A stretch of 64,000 bases of DNA. Origin: Blasia pusilla (Eukaryota; Marchantiophyta; Marchantiopsida; Blasiales). The position numbers and the translations under genes were made by a program. The stretch covers positions 21,886,001-21,950,000 of the forward strand of contig CM114275.1 in NCBI GenBank assembly GCA_050084515.1, read 5' to 3'. This document shows, in pieces, positions 55,753 through 64,000 of this stretch. The notes below the pieces were generated by a model, which did no database searches, was not told the origin of the DNA, and saw only the letters and a list, made by a program, of their open reading frames with translations. The number at the start of each line of letters is the position of its first letter. The first letter of the stretch is position 1.

Positions 55753-58015
55753 CAAGAATTCCAATTTCCTCCATACAGGTCAGGGGTTCGAACCGGCGAG
55801 TGTGGGGTAGACTCATTTCGACTCCTGAGCAGAGGGCCGCAAATAGGACAACACTGCGGAGGGCGCTAGTAGAAAAAGGTGTCTGATCCCGGGTTCGAAC
55901 CGGGGACCTCTAGTGTGTGAGACTAGCGTGATGACCAACTACACCAACCAGACTGAATTTCTACCCTGGGACGACGCCTGAGAGATTCGAACTCTCGCGG
56001 GGAGACCCCATGTACTTAGCAGGCACACGCCTTAACCACTCGGCCAAAGCGTCCCAGATGACACGAGCGGATATGTTTGAGCACCACTTGGAGGACATCT
56101 GAGGAGATTCCAGCTCTCAAGGGGATTCGACACCTACCAATTCCAAGTGAAATGAAAGTCACCAGCAGCTTTACAGTTGTAGGCAGAGGAGGGCCCAAGG
56201 CTATAGCTGCTAAGCTGCATGCTCGAAAAGCATGGGACTCTGATACCAGATTCAAACCGAGAACATCTAGGCTGTGGTGACCTTCGAGCTGACGGGAAAT
56301 GATTAACCCGGCCGGTACGAGAAGAGTTCAGAACCCCTCCAGTCAGATCCGGGGTTCGAACCGGCGAGTGTAGGGTAGGTCCCTACACTCGCCGTCCATA
56401 ATCCTGCGGACAGGAGTAAAAAAGAAAAGTTTAGGGTCCTGGGTTCGAACCGGGGACCTCCTAGTGTGAGAGACTAGCGTGATGACCAACTGCGCCAACC
56501 GGACCAGCAGCAATCAACAGTGGGACGACGCCTGAGAGATTCGAACTCTCGCGGGGAGACCCCATGTACTTAGCAGGCACACGCCTTAACCACTCGGCCA
56601 AAGCGTCCCAGATGACCCATGCGATTTTAGAACCTATCCCGACAAGTCCGGGGTTGGAACCAGGAAGTTTAGGGTATGATGTCCTCCACCAGCCTTTCGA
56701 CTCCTGAGCCACGAATTGCAGAACCCTGCAATTCGTGGCGGGAGTAAAAAGAATAATTGTCTGATCCCGGGTTCGAACCGGGGACCTCTAGTGTGTGAGA
56801 CTAGCGTGATGACCAGGCAGGCAGGCAGGACAAGAATTCCAATTTCCTCCATACAGGTCAGGGGTTCGAACCGGCGAGTGTGGGGTAGACTCATTTCGAC
56901 TCCTGAGCAGAGGGCCGCAAATAGGACAACATTGCGGAGGGCGCTAGTAGAAAAAGGTGTCTGATCCCGGGTTCGAACCGGGGACCTCTAGTGTGTGAGA
57001 CTAGCGTGATGACCAACTACACCAACCAGACTGAATTTCTACCCTGGGACGACGCCTGAGAGATTCGAACTCTCGCGGGGAGACCCCATGTACTTAGCAG
57101 GCACACGCCTTAACCACTCGGCCAAAGCGTCCCAGATGCCTCAGATGTGATCAGAAAGGTATCCAAATGAAGGTACGCTCCAAGCGCAGTAGACGCGCAC
57201 AAAGGACTTTGAGATGGTGATAGATCAAATGGACGTGTTTGTATCTGTATGGGGAATCTGTTCAGCGATTGAGTTGTGCCAAAAAGCAGTCTTCTCGCAC
57301 GAACTCATTTGTTGCTCTAAGCAGTGACAGATGCAATTTCAACCTCCCAATGGGCTGGAGCATGCCCAGGAGGCGGCAGCACACGAATGTTACCGCCTGA
57401 TTCTCGAATGTCTCAAATCCGAGATTTGACCTTACCGAGAAACTCCGCAATGTGAAAATCCGCAATTGAAGGGGAGGATGCGATCTCATGGAGGAACTAA
57501 CATGCGGTTGATGCGAAGGCTATCAAGTAAAGTGACTCGCATCTTACCATTCCCAAGCCTCACAGAAAAGAGCAGAGCCATCTACAAAGTCGTCCATGAC
57601 TCTAACCCCATTTTCAACTTCTCCATGACACGAGAAAAAAGGTAAACGATGCTTGTTCTGCGGTACCTGGACAACGATCCTCGTCCGTCTTGACCTGCTC
57701 CTGAACATTGCACTCCTTCGGCAGCGTGCGCACGAGGGTGAGGTTGACGGAAGGCAATCCGGTGCTGGAGCTGCCGTTCTTCCCACCCGCAACGAGCTCG
57801 CAGATGCAGGTCGGCGAATCTACCAGTACACTCTTGAGGGCGTCACAGCATGTCGGCGTAGGCTGCGTATCCTGGCCACTCACGTATGCGAGGCAAGGAG
57901 ACAGCTGCACCACCTGCGCCGAGCAGTCTTCTGCTGCTTCAACCCCAAAATTGCCGTTGATCATGAAGAGCAACATCATTGCTAGCACCACCGCTTTCCT
58001 CCCACACCTCCCCAT
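55067..58015 (-). CDS. GPI-anchored non-specific lipid-transfer protein (LTPG type), with tRNA cluster in its intron
   Basis: Exon 1 (58,015-57,667) encodes an ATG start, a signal peptide (VVLAMMLLFMINGNFGVEA) and the full eight-Cys lipid-transfer pattern: DC, SPC, TCC, TCIC, EC and RC, with an N-glycosylation site NLT. It ends at TGTCCAG|GTACC in phase 1. No GPI signal follows locally. The exon 55,203-55,067 begins after TCTCGTGCAG, fits phase 1, and encodes a Ser/Pro/Gly linker and hydrophobic tail (GSSLGWALLVGVASIY) ending in TGA, a typical GPI-attachment signal. Joined directly the product is 161 residues; the paralogue at 59.96-61.74 kb (163 residues) uses the same intron phase. A small middle exon like the paralogue's 21-base one may be present but was not found. 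The protein would be secreted and tethered to the outer plasma membrane, carrying lipids for cuticle or wall. The intron of about 2.45 kb holds the tRNA-Val/Ser cluster on the same strand. Confidence 0.8.
55721..55751. repeat. (GGCA)n microsatellite
   Basis: About seven units of AGGC directly before a tandemly duplicated segment. A shorter version is at 56,815-56,829, where it forms the breakpoint of a truncated tRNA-Val gene. Confidence 0.9.
55880..55953 (-). tRNA. tRNA-Val (CAC)
   Basis: 74 bases, no intron. On the minus strand acceptor GTCTGGT pairs with ATCAGAC (one G-T wobble), anticodon stem CTAGT/ACTAG with loop CTCACAC gives CAC, and T arm CCCGGTTCGAACCCGGG is intact. Lies in the intron of the lipid-transfer protein gene. 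Confidence 0.95.
55972..56053 (-). tRNA. tRNA-Ser (GCT)
   Basis: 82 bases with the long variable arm of a class II tRNA. Acceptor GACGCTT pairs with AGGCGTC; anticodon loop CTGCTAA gives GCT; T arm GAGAGTTCGAATCTCTC is intact. Discriminator G. Confidence 0.95.
56363..56393. repeat. Perfect 13-bp hairpin in a tRNA spacer
   Basis: Arms GGCGAGTGTAGGG and CCCTACACTCGCC around TAGGT. In the other units the left arm sequence is present but the inverted copy is not, so it arose locally. Confidence 0.9.
56434..56505 (-). pseudogene. tRNA-Val-derived pseudogene with CTC (Glu) anticodon
   Basis: The body follows the neighbouring tRNA-Val genes (TTGGTCATCACGCTAG, AGGTCCCCGGTTCGAACCC), but the anticodon loop is CTCTCAC, giving CTC. 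The T stem has a mismatch and about two bases are missing at the T-stem/acceptor border, so the acceptor pairs only as GGTCC/GGACC. Probably not functional. Confidence 0.7.
56526..56607 (-). tRNA. tRNA-Ser (GCT), second copy
   Basis: Same 82-base sequence as 55,972-56,053 by eye, with acceptor GACGCTT/AGGCGTC, anticodon GCT and intact T arm. Confidence 0.95.
56708..56739. repeat. Perfect 14-bp hairpin in a tRNA spacer
   Basis: Arms GCCACGAATTGCAG and CTGCAATTCGTGGC around AACC, between a tRNA-Ser gene and a truncated tRNA-Val gene. Confidence 0.9.
56758..56815 (-). pseudogene. Truncated tRNA-Val (CAC)
   Basis: Identical to the 3' 58 bases of the flanking tRNA-Val genes (acceptor 3' strand, T arm, anticodon CAC arm, part of the D arm), then cut at GATGACCA, where (GGCA)n sequence begins. 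Lacks the 5' acceptor strand and cannot fold normally. Confidence 0.9.
56958..57031 (-). tRNA. tRNA-Val (CAC), second full copy
   Basis: Same 74-base sequence as 55,880-55,953, with all stems intact and anticodon CAC. Confidence 0.95.
57050..57131 (-). tRNA. tRNA-Ser (GCT), third copy
   Basis: Same 82-base sequence as the two other tRNA-Ser genes, with intact acceptor, GCT anticodon and T arm. Confidence 0.95.
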
Positions 58016-59959
58016 CTGGGTCGCGAACTTACCCTCCTTCACTTCCACGCGACTGCAATAGGCCCGATATGATCCCGCACCGACGAAGTTTCTCTTCTGT
58101 CTTTCTGTGTGCCGAGGTTACAACAGGCTCTAGCTAATCAAAAGAGTCTCGCTCTGTCTCGTTTCGAGCAGGTCGAAAGGTGGCGAGTCCAGATAGCTAC
58201 CAAAGCCTTCCGAAGAACTACCACGCAACCCGTCCTCTTCTCTCTTGATCGCTATCCTTCCCTTCGGATTTCAAATCTGACACATCCTTCACAGATAGCG
58301 CGCTCGAGAACTTCGTTAACTCACGAACCCTCCGAAGCCGTTGACGCAGATGTATGTAGGTGGTCGTCTATGAGCTCGCTCGTTTTGCGGAAATTCAAGC
58401 TCTAGAGTTTACCCAGAGTAGTCCGTGTCGCACGTCTCTTGAAAGCTCGGTTGGCTAACTCGCAGAGATTACTGAACGCCACAGATCGATTCAGCCTACT
58501 GCCTATCTTACTAAAAGTACGCAAATCGGCTTGCTCTGGAGTAAGGTGATTTCTTGATCACTAAACGTTCCTAATTGAATGCGCAGTCCCGTCGCATTAA
58601 ATGAGTGCCGCCTCCTAGAGTCCACCTCTCCTTTTCGTAGTTCCCAGCATTCAATACGTCCACCTACTAGACCCCAATGGCGATGTTTAACTCGCCACCG
58701 CCGGAATCTACCTGCTCCTCTCCCATCGTCTCTTCATAGAAATAAAACGGATAATCAAACTTTGGGGGAATAGGTATTCCTCACACCGACGTCCGAAGAA
58801 CAGTTCTTTCGGTAGCGGAGTAGTGGGGACGTTTTGTAGCCTCGTACGTCCGTGATGGGGCCACAAAACGGTCATCGTCATTCCTGAGACGATCGGGGGT
58901 GGCAGGGCAGAATCTTCGTTCGAGGATCTTGCCGTTATCCTGTTAAGCTTAACTCGAGGATTGACGTATCAGTGGACAATCTCATTTTGCTGTCATTACT
59001 AGTCTGGGATCCGCGCAAAACCACGACCTGTCGGACGTGTGGCGACTGCCTAAACTGCCTCAATGCAGATTTCACCCCAGTGTCGACGTGATCATCGATA
59101 TTGAACAGGACGACTCTATTCTCATGATACTCGGTACGAATTGGTTGCTCTTTCGTGACTTGCATCCCCAGATATAATTGAAGCTGAACACATTACTATG
59201 GATTCAATTTCCCGGCGGGCAGATCGGTTAGAGTACAGTCGATCTTCCGGTACCAATGTTCCTTTAGGACAGTCTTCATGATAAGTGGAAGGCACTGATG
59301 GTGAGCTAGGAAGATGCCGCTTGCTTTCACCGTCGTATGGCACTGTTCATCGCCGGGTAGTAAGAGGGGTTTACTTTCTAGATTCGGGCCTTGTAGCTGC
59401 AAGAGATTTAGGCGCCAATTGCAGGTAGAGCCATTGGTGCGGACTACATGACATTGCAAGCAAAATGTATGAAATGCTGAAGGATTTTCTCCCCATCAAA
59501 CAAAATTGAATTGAACATTGCAATACATTTCTACCATATTTGCGAGGTGTACTGATTTCATTAGCATGCACATTCCATCCAACTGCAGAGATTTCAGCTC
59601 TTCAGTCCAGTTCATCATCACTGCCTGGAAGACGAATAGGGTGAAGCTGATTCTCAATTCATTGCGCTGGGAAGCAATAAGGGCCACAAATCAAAGCGTT
59701 CGGCCGTAGTTACCGTGAGTATGAAAGAGATTATGCGCCGACAACGGAGATCCAAGCAAAGCTAACAGTGGCGACAACAGAGCTAGGTACTTCCGCAACT
59801 ACCTTCCTAGTCTTCCTAGCCACACTCGTACACGAATCGGGAACTCATCAAGCAGAAATTAGAAGACACAGGATCGCTCTACGTCAGATATAGAGATAAA
59901 CGGCCCGAACAACGTCGGAGTAGATCTGTTTTGTAATGTAATGTAGGCAGGACTTAACA
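58016..59959. other. Intergenic region between two lipid-transfer protein genes
   Basis: No further exon or RNA gene was recognised. The promoter of the gene starting at 58,015 must lie in the first part. Bases 58,815-58,912 hold the diverged repeat shared with 20,545-20,670. Confidence 0.4.
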
Positions 59960-61737
59960 TCAGTGGAAACGAAGCACAGTAGAGGTGATAATAGGGATGC
60001 TGCCTACAACTACCCAAGCCCAACACCTAGTTGCCGAGGGCAGGAAATCCATTGAAGCGTCTGATCCTCCAGGGGCGGGAGGCGTGCCTGGTGTGGACGA
60101 CTGCGCTGGAGCACCTGGACATTGAAAAGCGACGGTAACTATTTTCAGAATGCCGCAAGAGGCAAATTCGTCAATCTCATCAATAGCGTACTGATCAGCT
60201 GGAAACTCCCAGAGGAACACGGGCGTTCCAAATCCATCTTGTTTTGATTGGCCTGCCCATAGTCCACTACCAATGAGCTGCCAGTGCATCTCCATGCGCA
60301 AACAGGCTGCGTTAAGGAGATTGGTCTGTGGGGGTGTTTCCAAAAACCTAGTACTACCGGTCATGTCTGCATAATGTCGGAGCCAATGGAACCCTGAGAA
60401 CCACACATTGGCAATTGATTGGGGGACTCCACACAGGGGATTAAAACATAAGAAGCGGGAGGAAAAGAGGGGAATTCGCAATGGCATAAACGCTCAGTAC
60501 TCTTCGACTCCCCGACCCTGATAACTTACTGCTGCACTCAAGGTCTGGAGGAACGAGCGAAAGTTCGAATCTTCGAACCCACGCAACGGCGACACCAATA
60601 GGCAGTCGTAGTCGGTGAGAGACGCACTAACTTCACTAAGAAATCCACAGGGTTTCACGCAGGCATCTTCTCCGAGTCCGCCATATCAGATGGGGACCAG
60701 GAAAATTTCAAGGGTGTCTACTGGTGCACTGCAAGTCTTTGCAGCTCCAGACGAAGCTTCCACAATCAGAAATACAGAGGATTTCCAGAGCACCAAGACC
60801 TCACTCCTCACCGTGGCAATGGGCTAAAACAAATTCCCGAGACGTGTTCAAAGCAGTCATATGACCCTCTGAATCCACTCCACGTGCATTTTGAGATCTC
60901 CGTGAACGTCGAACACCCAGTCCCGATCATGTTTCTCGGAATCTAGTAGGTACAATTATAAAGGACCTAAATTTCAACTACGGCCCTTTGCCGCATGATT
61001 GCATGTGGGTGTTGGACATCGGAGATTCATTCTCGTGTCCATGTGCAGGAGAAACATACTAGCTACATGACACAGCTACTGGAAGAAAATGTCCTCCCCA
61101 GGTTGACAGACGGGCGACGGGCGCAGAGGATGGCTTACCTGGTGCTGGGGAAGTGATCGCTGCAAGACAATTGGAAGAGATTAGACTCAAGGAACTTAAG
61201 CTCGGGGGTGAAAAGGAAAATGTTCTGCACTGGTTGACCTCTCTCGGACGTCGCATATGGTCGTCACTAAAGCAGATGATGAAGTCAAGTGAATCCTACC
61301 CGATAATTGCTAGAGACATAGGGAAAATTATGTGTCCCATTCATGAAGTCTGATATCCAACCGAACTCGACGAGACTCAGAAACACAGCGGAAATGAGTC
61401 GGATAGGGAGGGAATGATTACCGTCGCACTGGCTTTGATCGACAGGAATATCACACTGGTCGGGAAGTTGAGTGGCACGAGTCAAGTTGATAGAGGGAAA
61501 TGCTGGGTTTCCCGCTAGCACACCGCATAAACACGATGGGGCGCTCGCCATCAGCGAACCAAGGCCTGCGCAACAGGTCTCAGTTGGAGTAACATTTGTT
61601 CCAGAGAGATATGCCTCGCAGTTGATAAGAGACACAAGCGAGTTCGTGCACTCGACTCCAGGAGACGGAGCTTCATTCAAACTCCACACCACGTTCGCCC
61701 AAACCAGCACCGACACGAGAAGCGCCAGCTTCTCCAT
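59960..61737 (-). CDS. GPI-anchored non-specific lipid-transfer protein (LTPG type), three exons
   Basis: Exon 1 (61,737-61,422) has the ATG, a signal peptide (LALLVSVLVWANVVWS) and the eight-Cys pattern (EC, INC, TCC, SCLC, QC, QC) with N-glycosylation sites NVT and NLT. Exon 2 is a 21-base microexon (61,159-61,139) between TTGCAG and GTAAGCC, giving AITSPAP. Exon 3 (60,114-59,960) begins after TGTCCAG and encodes APAQSSTPGTPPAPGGSDAS, then a hydrophobic tail (WAWVVVGSIPIITST) ending in TGA, a GPI-attachment signal. The three lengths (316, 21, 155) sum to 164 codons including the stop, and all joins keep phase. The product would be secreted, GPI-anchored and carry lipids at the cell surface. 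It is a head-to-tail paralogue of the gene at 55.07-58.02 kb. Confidence 0.88.
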
Positions 61738-62900
61738 ATGCAGCTCCCGTAGATTGTCCTCACAAAGCCTCGTCTCCCGAACTTTTCTCCTTACGTCCGT
61801 TCTCACTCAACCACTGGAACTCGCCTGACACGCAACAAAAATCACCGAGCGACGACGTCCAAACAACCCACTCCTCACTCGAACTCTCCTGCCGACTTTC
61901 TCAACGGCACGACCCCTCGACCGTGTCCAATCTCCACACACCCGGAATCCAGATATAAAACCCCCACACCCCCGCCGAGTTCACTCATCGCTTGACGGAT
62001 TAGCGCGCACACGCCCCTGAGTTTCCAAATGCTTAATTACGAACAAATTCAGTTAGCTCCCGGGCGCTCCCTGTTGCGGAAATGCGAGAGTTCGAGCTGA
62101 AGCGCACGGACGAGTTCCAGAGCGCATTAGAAGACGCCACTCCAGAGTTCAGAGTCCGGACATGACAGTCCAGTAGTACTCGCGCGATGGTACTGGAGCG
62201 TATTCAGGTCCGCGGGATTCCGGAGGAGAGTGGCACGCCCCGGCCTCCCAGTTGGCTCGGCTCGCGTGGCGAGTACGGGTAAAGGAAGTGAGAACGTCTC
62301 TACAACGGACTCCGTCTGAGCCGCTGCGACTCGGACAATCATAACTGGCACTGAAAGCGCAGTAGCCTCTGGCCCTCTGCTGCCGCTGCGGCGTGGATGG
62401 ATGGATGGATGGATCGATCGATCCCATACGGTATCCCATAGTGTCACGGTATCGACTTCAGCCTCGTACATAGCCAAGCCAACTGCACTAATTCCCAGCC
62501 CCCCCTTCCAATCACGCACGCCAAACGTATCTCATCTCGGATTCTGTCAGGCAGGTTACAAATCTCATCTCCCCTCCCTAAACAGCTGCCCAGCTGAGGC
62601 CCCCTTCTGTCTCTTCAGGGCCAGTTTTGGCCCGTGGGTTTTATTCTCTCTATGCCTCCCCTCCTTTGTATCCCGATGGGTTTTCCATCTCAGTTTCCCA
62701 GCTACAAATGGCTCCGGAGTCTGGCCACATCATGCAAGCACTTCCAGAGTCCAGGCGATCTCGCTCCTTCCTTCTCTCCTCGCAAGGAGATGGAACGTGG
62801 AAATGGCTGCAGGAAACTGTGTAACGTGAGGTTTGTCAGTATTCATGAACGTCGCGGTTGCTGCACGAACGCCGTGTCACTTCCGAAGCAGTACCTTAAT
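61738..62900. other. Upstream region of the lipid-transfer protein gene; includes a short GGAT repeat
   Basis: GC-moderate DNA without a supported gene. A short (GGAT)n tract lies at about 62,394-62,415. A TATAAAA at about 61,953 is in the wrong orientation for the minus-strand gene, though its complement is TTTATATC. Confidence 0.35.
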
Positions 62901-64000
62901 AGAGATATTTGATTTTTAATGGGCAACTCACTTCTCCCTTGATTGCAAGAAGTGGGGAATCCGTATTTCATTTTTAATGCGCTTCTCACTTCTCCCGTAC
63001 ACGCAAAAGTGGGGAATCTTAAAATTCGGAGTGGAAGGGGCACTTACGCAGTTAAAAGAAAAATCATGTTTTGTTATCCAAATAATGTCGGACCACATTT
63101 ATATTATTATTAGAATGTTTTCTTATTTGCAAACACGCTCATATCTCTGTAACATCATTAGTATCTTCCTTTCATTCTATAAATGAAATGATAATGTTGT
63201 AGAATTGACGGATGTTACGCTTATGTAGAGGACTCTACTATATGATAAGTAGTGAAGCATGTATTTTCACCCACTAGAGAGATAGGTGAACTTCTTTTAT
63301 CCTTCACAATACTACCCATTTTCCTTTGAAATTCTTTGTGAGAAAAGATGGTTATATGTAATCCCAACAGCTCTCTCACAAGAGGGTATACTTATTTCAA
63401 CCACGGATTGATAAGAGTATATTAGGATGACGCAGGTTTGAGAATATTTCATTTAACATCACTTTGAATGAATACATTAATAAAAAAATTTATTCTTTTA
63501 GGATAATGAAAATCTTTATTATCTCGTCCAATCTTGTGATATCTTGAACTTGATCCATAGCTCTAAATGTTCCCTTTTTAACTAATGAATATCATAAAAA
63601 AAACACAAAATGGTTTTTGAAAATATGCTTTAATATTTTCATCTTGATAATAAGATAAAAATAGGAAATTAATAAATTTATTTATGATAAATTTAATTCT
63701 AGACTTGGTATTTCATAACAGACAAGTTATAATTTTGAAGATTACCACTTGTCTATGGGGGTAAGTTCAGGTTTACCTTCTTCTAGAGGAGGTAATGTGT
63801 TGAGAACAAAAGGTAGGAAAAAATCTAATTTTTTTTAGGAAAAGGAGAACCATTACTTCTCATGTAAACTAATTTCCAACCCTAAAACCTTGTGAAGATC
63901 CCATTCTAAAATATGAGGTTGTGTACAAAGTGCAAGCGCAAGGAAAGCACAATTTGTGGGTTTCAAATTAAACACCCATACCGTCCAAATAAGTTCTAAT
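62901..64000. other. AT-rich DNA, nothing recognised
   Basis: No coding signal, RNA gene or repeat is supported. The string TTCACTTCTCCC recurs at 62,928 and 62,986 with a GTGGGGAATC partner, a short local duplication. Confidence 0.4.

Larger units (their letters stand above)
55735..57138. repeat. Tandemly amplified tRNA-Val/tRNA-Ser unit
   Basis: Bases 55,735-56,060 and 56,816-57,141 are nearly identical (I noticed only one base difference, CACTGCGG against CATTGCGG). Each has a spacer with TTCGAACCGGCGAGTG, then a tRNA-Val and a tRNA-Ser on the minus strand. Between them are a more diverged unit (56,290-56,615) and a partial unit (56,616-56,815). Confidence 0.88.

Noticed and set aside
55760-55830. 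Possible extra tRNA genes around TTCGAACCGGCGAGTG in each tRNA spacer (also 56,350 and 56,855)
   Set aside because: There is a T-loop-like core but no pairing T stem, acceptor or anticodon arm on either strand.
56180-56270. tRNA or primer-binding-like sequence with GGGACTCTGATACCAG
   Set aside because: It resembles a retroelement primer-binding context, but no LTR or cloverleaf could be built.
60115-60487. Open frame running upstream from the GPI-tail exon
   Set aside because: The phase-consistent acceptor TGTCCAG at 60,115 and the perfect sum of exon lengths show that this is intron read-through.
61945-61965. TATAAAA box for the lipid-transfer protein gene at 61,737
   Set aside because: It is oriented on the plus strand, away from the minus-strand gene; no plus-strand gene follows that I can support.

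Overview
The window looks like nuclear DNA of a land plant. Spliced genes with GT-AG introns encode an organellar-type 5'-3' exonuclease, an NRT1/PTR-family transporter and two GPI-anchored lipid-transfer proteins. There are plant-type nuclear tRNA genes, long (CT)n tracts and a large load of Ty3/gypsy, Ty1/copia and DNA-transposon debris. The kinds of Ty3 element and transposase seen suggest a seed-free plant (bryophyte, lycophyte or fern), but the sequence alone does not prove this.

Layout. 1-6.6 kb: two decayed Ty3 elements on the minus strand, one carrying part of a cytosine-5 DNA methyltransferase, plus an unrelated plus-strand pol scrap. 6.6-8.4 kb: AT-rich spacer. 8.45-13.24 kb (+): 5'-3' exonuclease gene. 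13.3-21.4 kb: repeats, a tRNA-derived SINE, two CT microsatellites and unassigned sequence. 21.8-26.4 kb (+): NRT1/PTR (NPF) transporter. 26.4-30 kb: gypsy scraps, foldback palindromes, a dispersed repeat family and an 831-bp truncated transposon copy. 30.1-37.4 kb (-): a near full-length but inactivated Ty3 element in the order gag, protease, DNMT3-like methyltransferase, RT/RNase H, integrase, PHD finger. 39.2-40.9 kb: chromovirus-like gag scraps. 41.4-47.8 kb (-): a DNA transposon with a decayed transposase of about 1,430 residues in a family I cannot name, followed by an EDM2-like PHD/zinc-finger ORF. 48-48.8 kb (+): copia scrap. 49.6-50.8 kb (-): probable gene for a single-pass membrane protein. 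51.8-52.9 kb: 348-bp tandem repeat. 54.2-57.1 kb: tRNA genes. 55.07-58.02 kb and 59.96-61.74 kb (-): two paralogous GPI-anchored lipid-transfer protein genes. 62.9-64 kb: AT-rich, no gene seen.

Most notable points: (1) the Ty3 family carries a DNMT3-type methyltransferase between protease and RT and ends its integrase with a PHD finger, so one mobile element holds a DNA-methylation writer and a putative histone reader; two separate copies show the methyltransferase. (2) The other large transposon lies beside an EDM2-like chromatin-reader ORF. (3) A tandemly amplified tRNA-Val/tRNA-Ser cluster lies inside an intron of a lipid-transfer protein gene, which becomes clear only when the distant GPI-signal exon is joined to the cysteine-rich exon. 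Exon boundaries were worked out by eye from splice sites, reading phase and family motifs.
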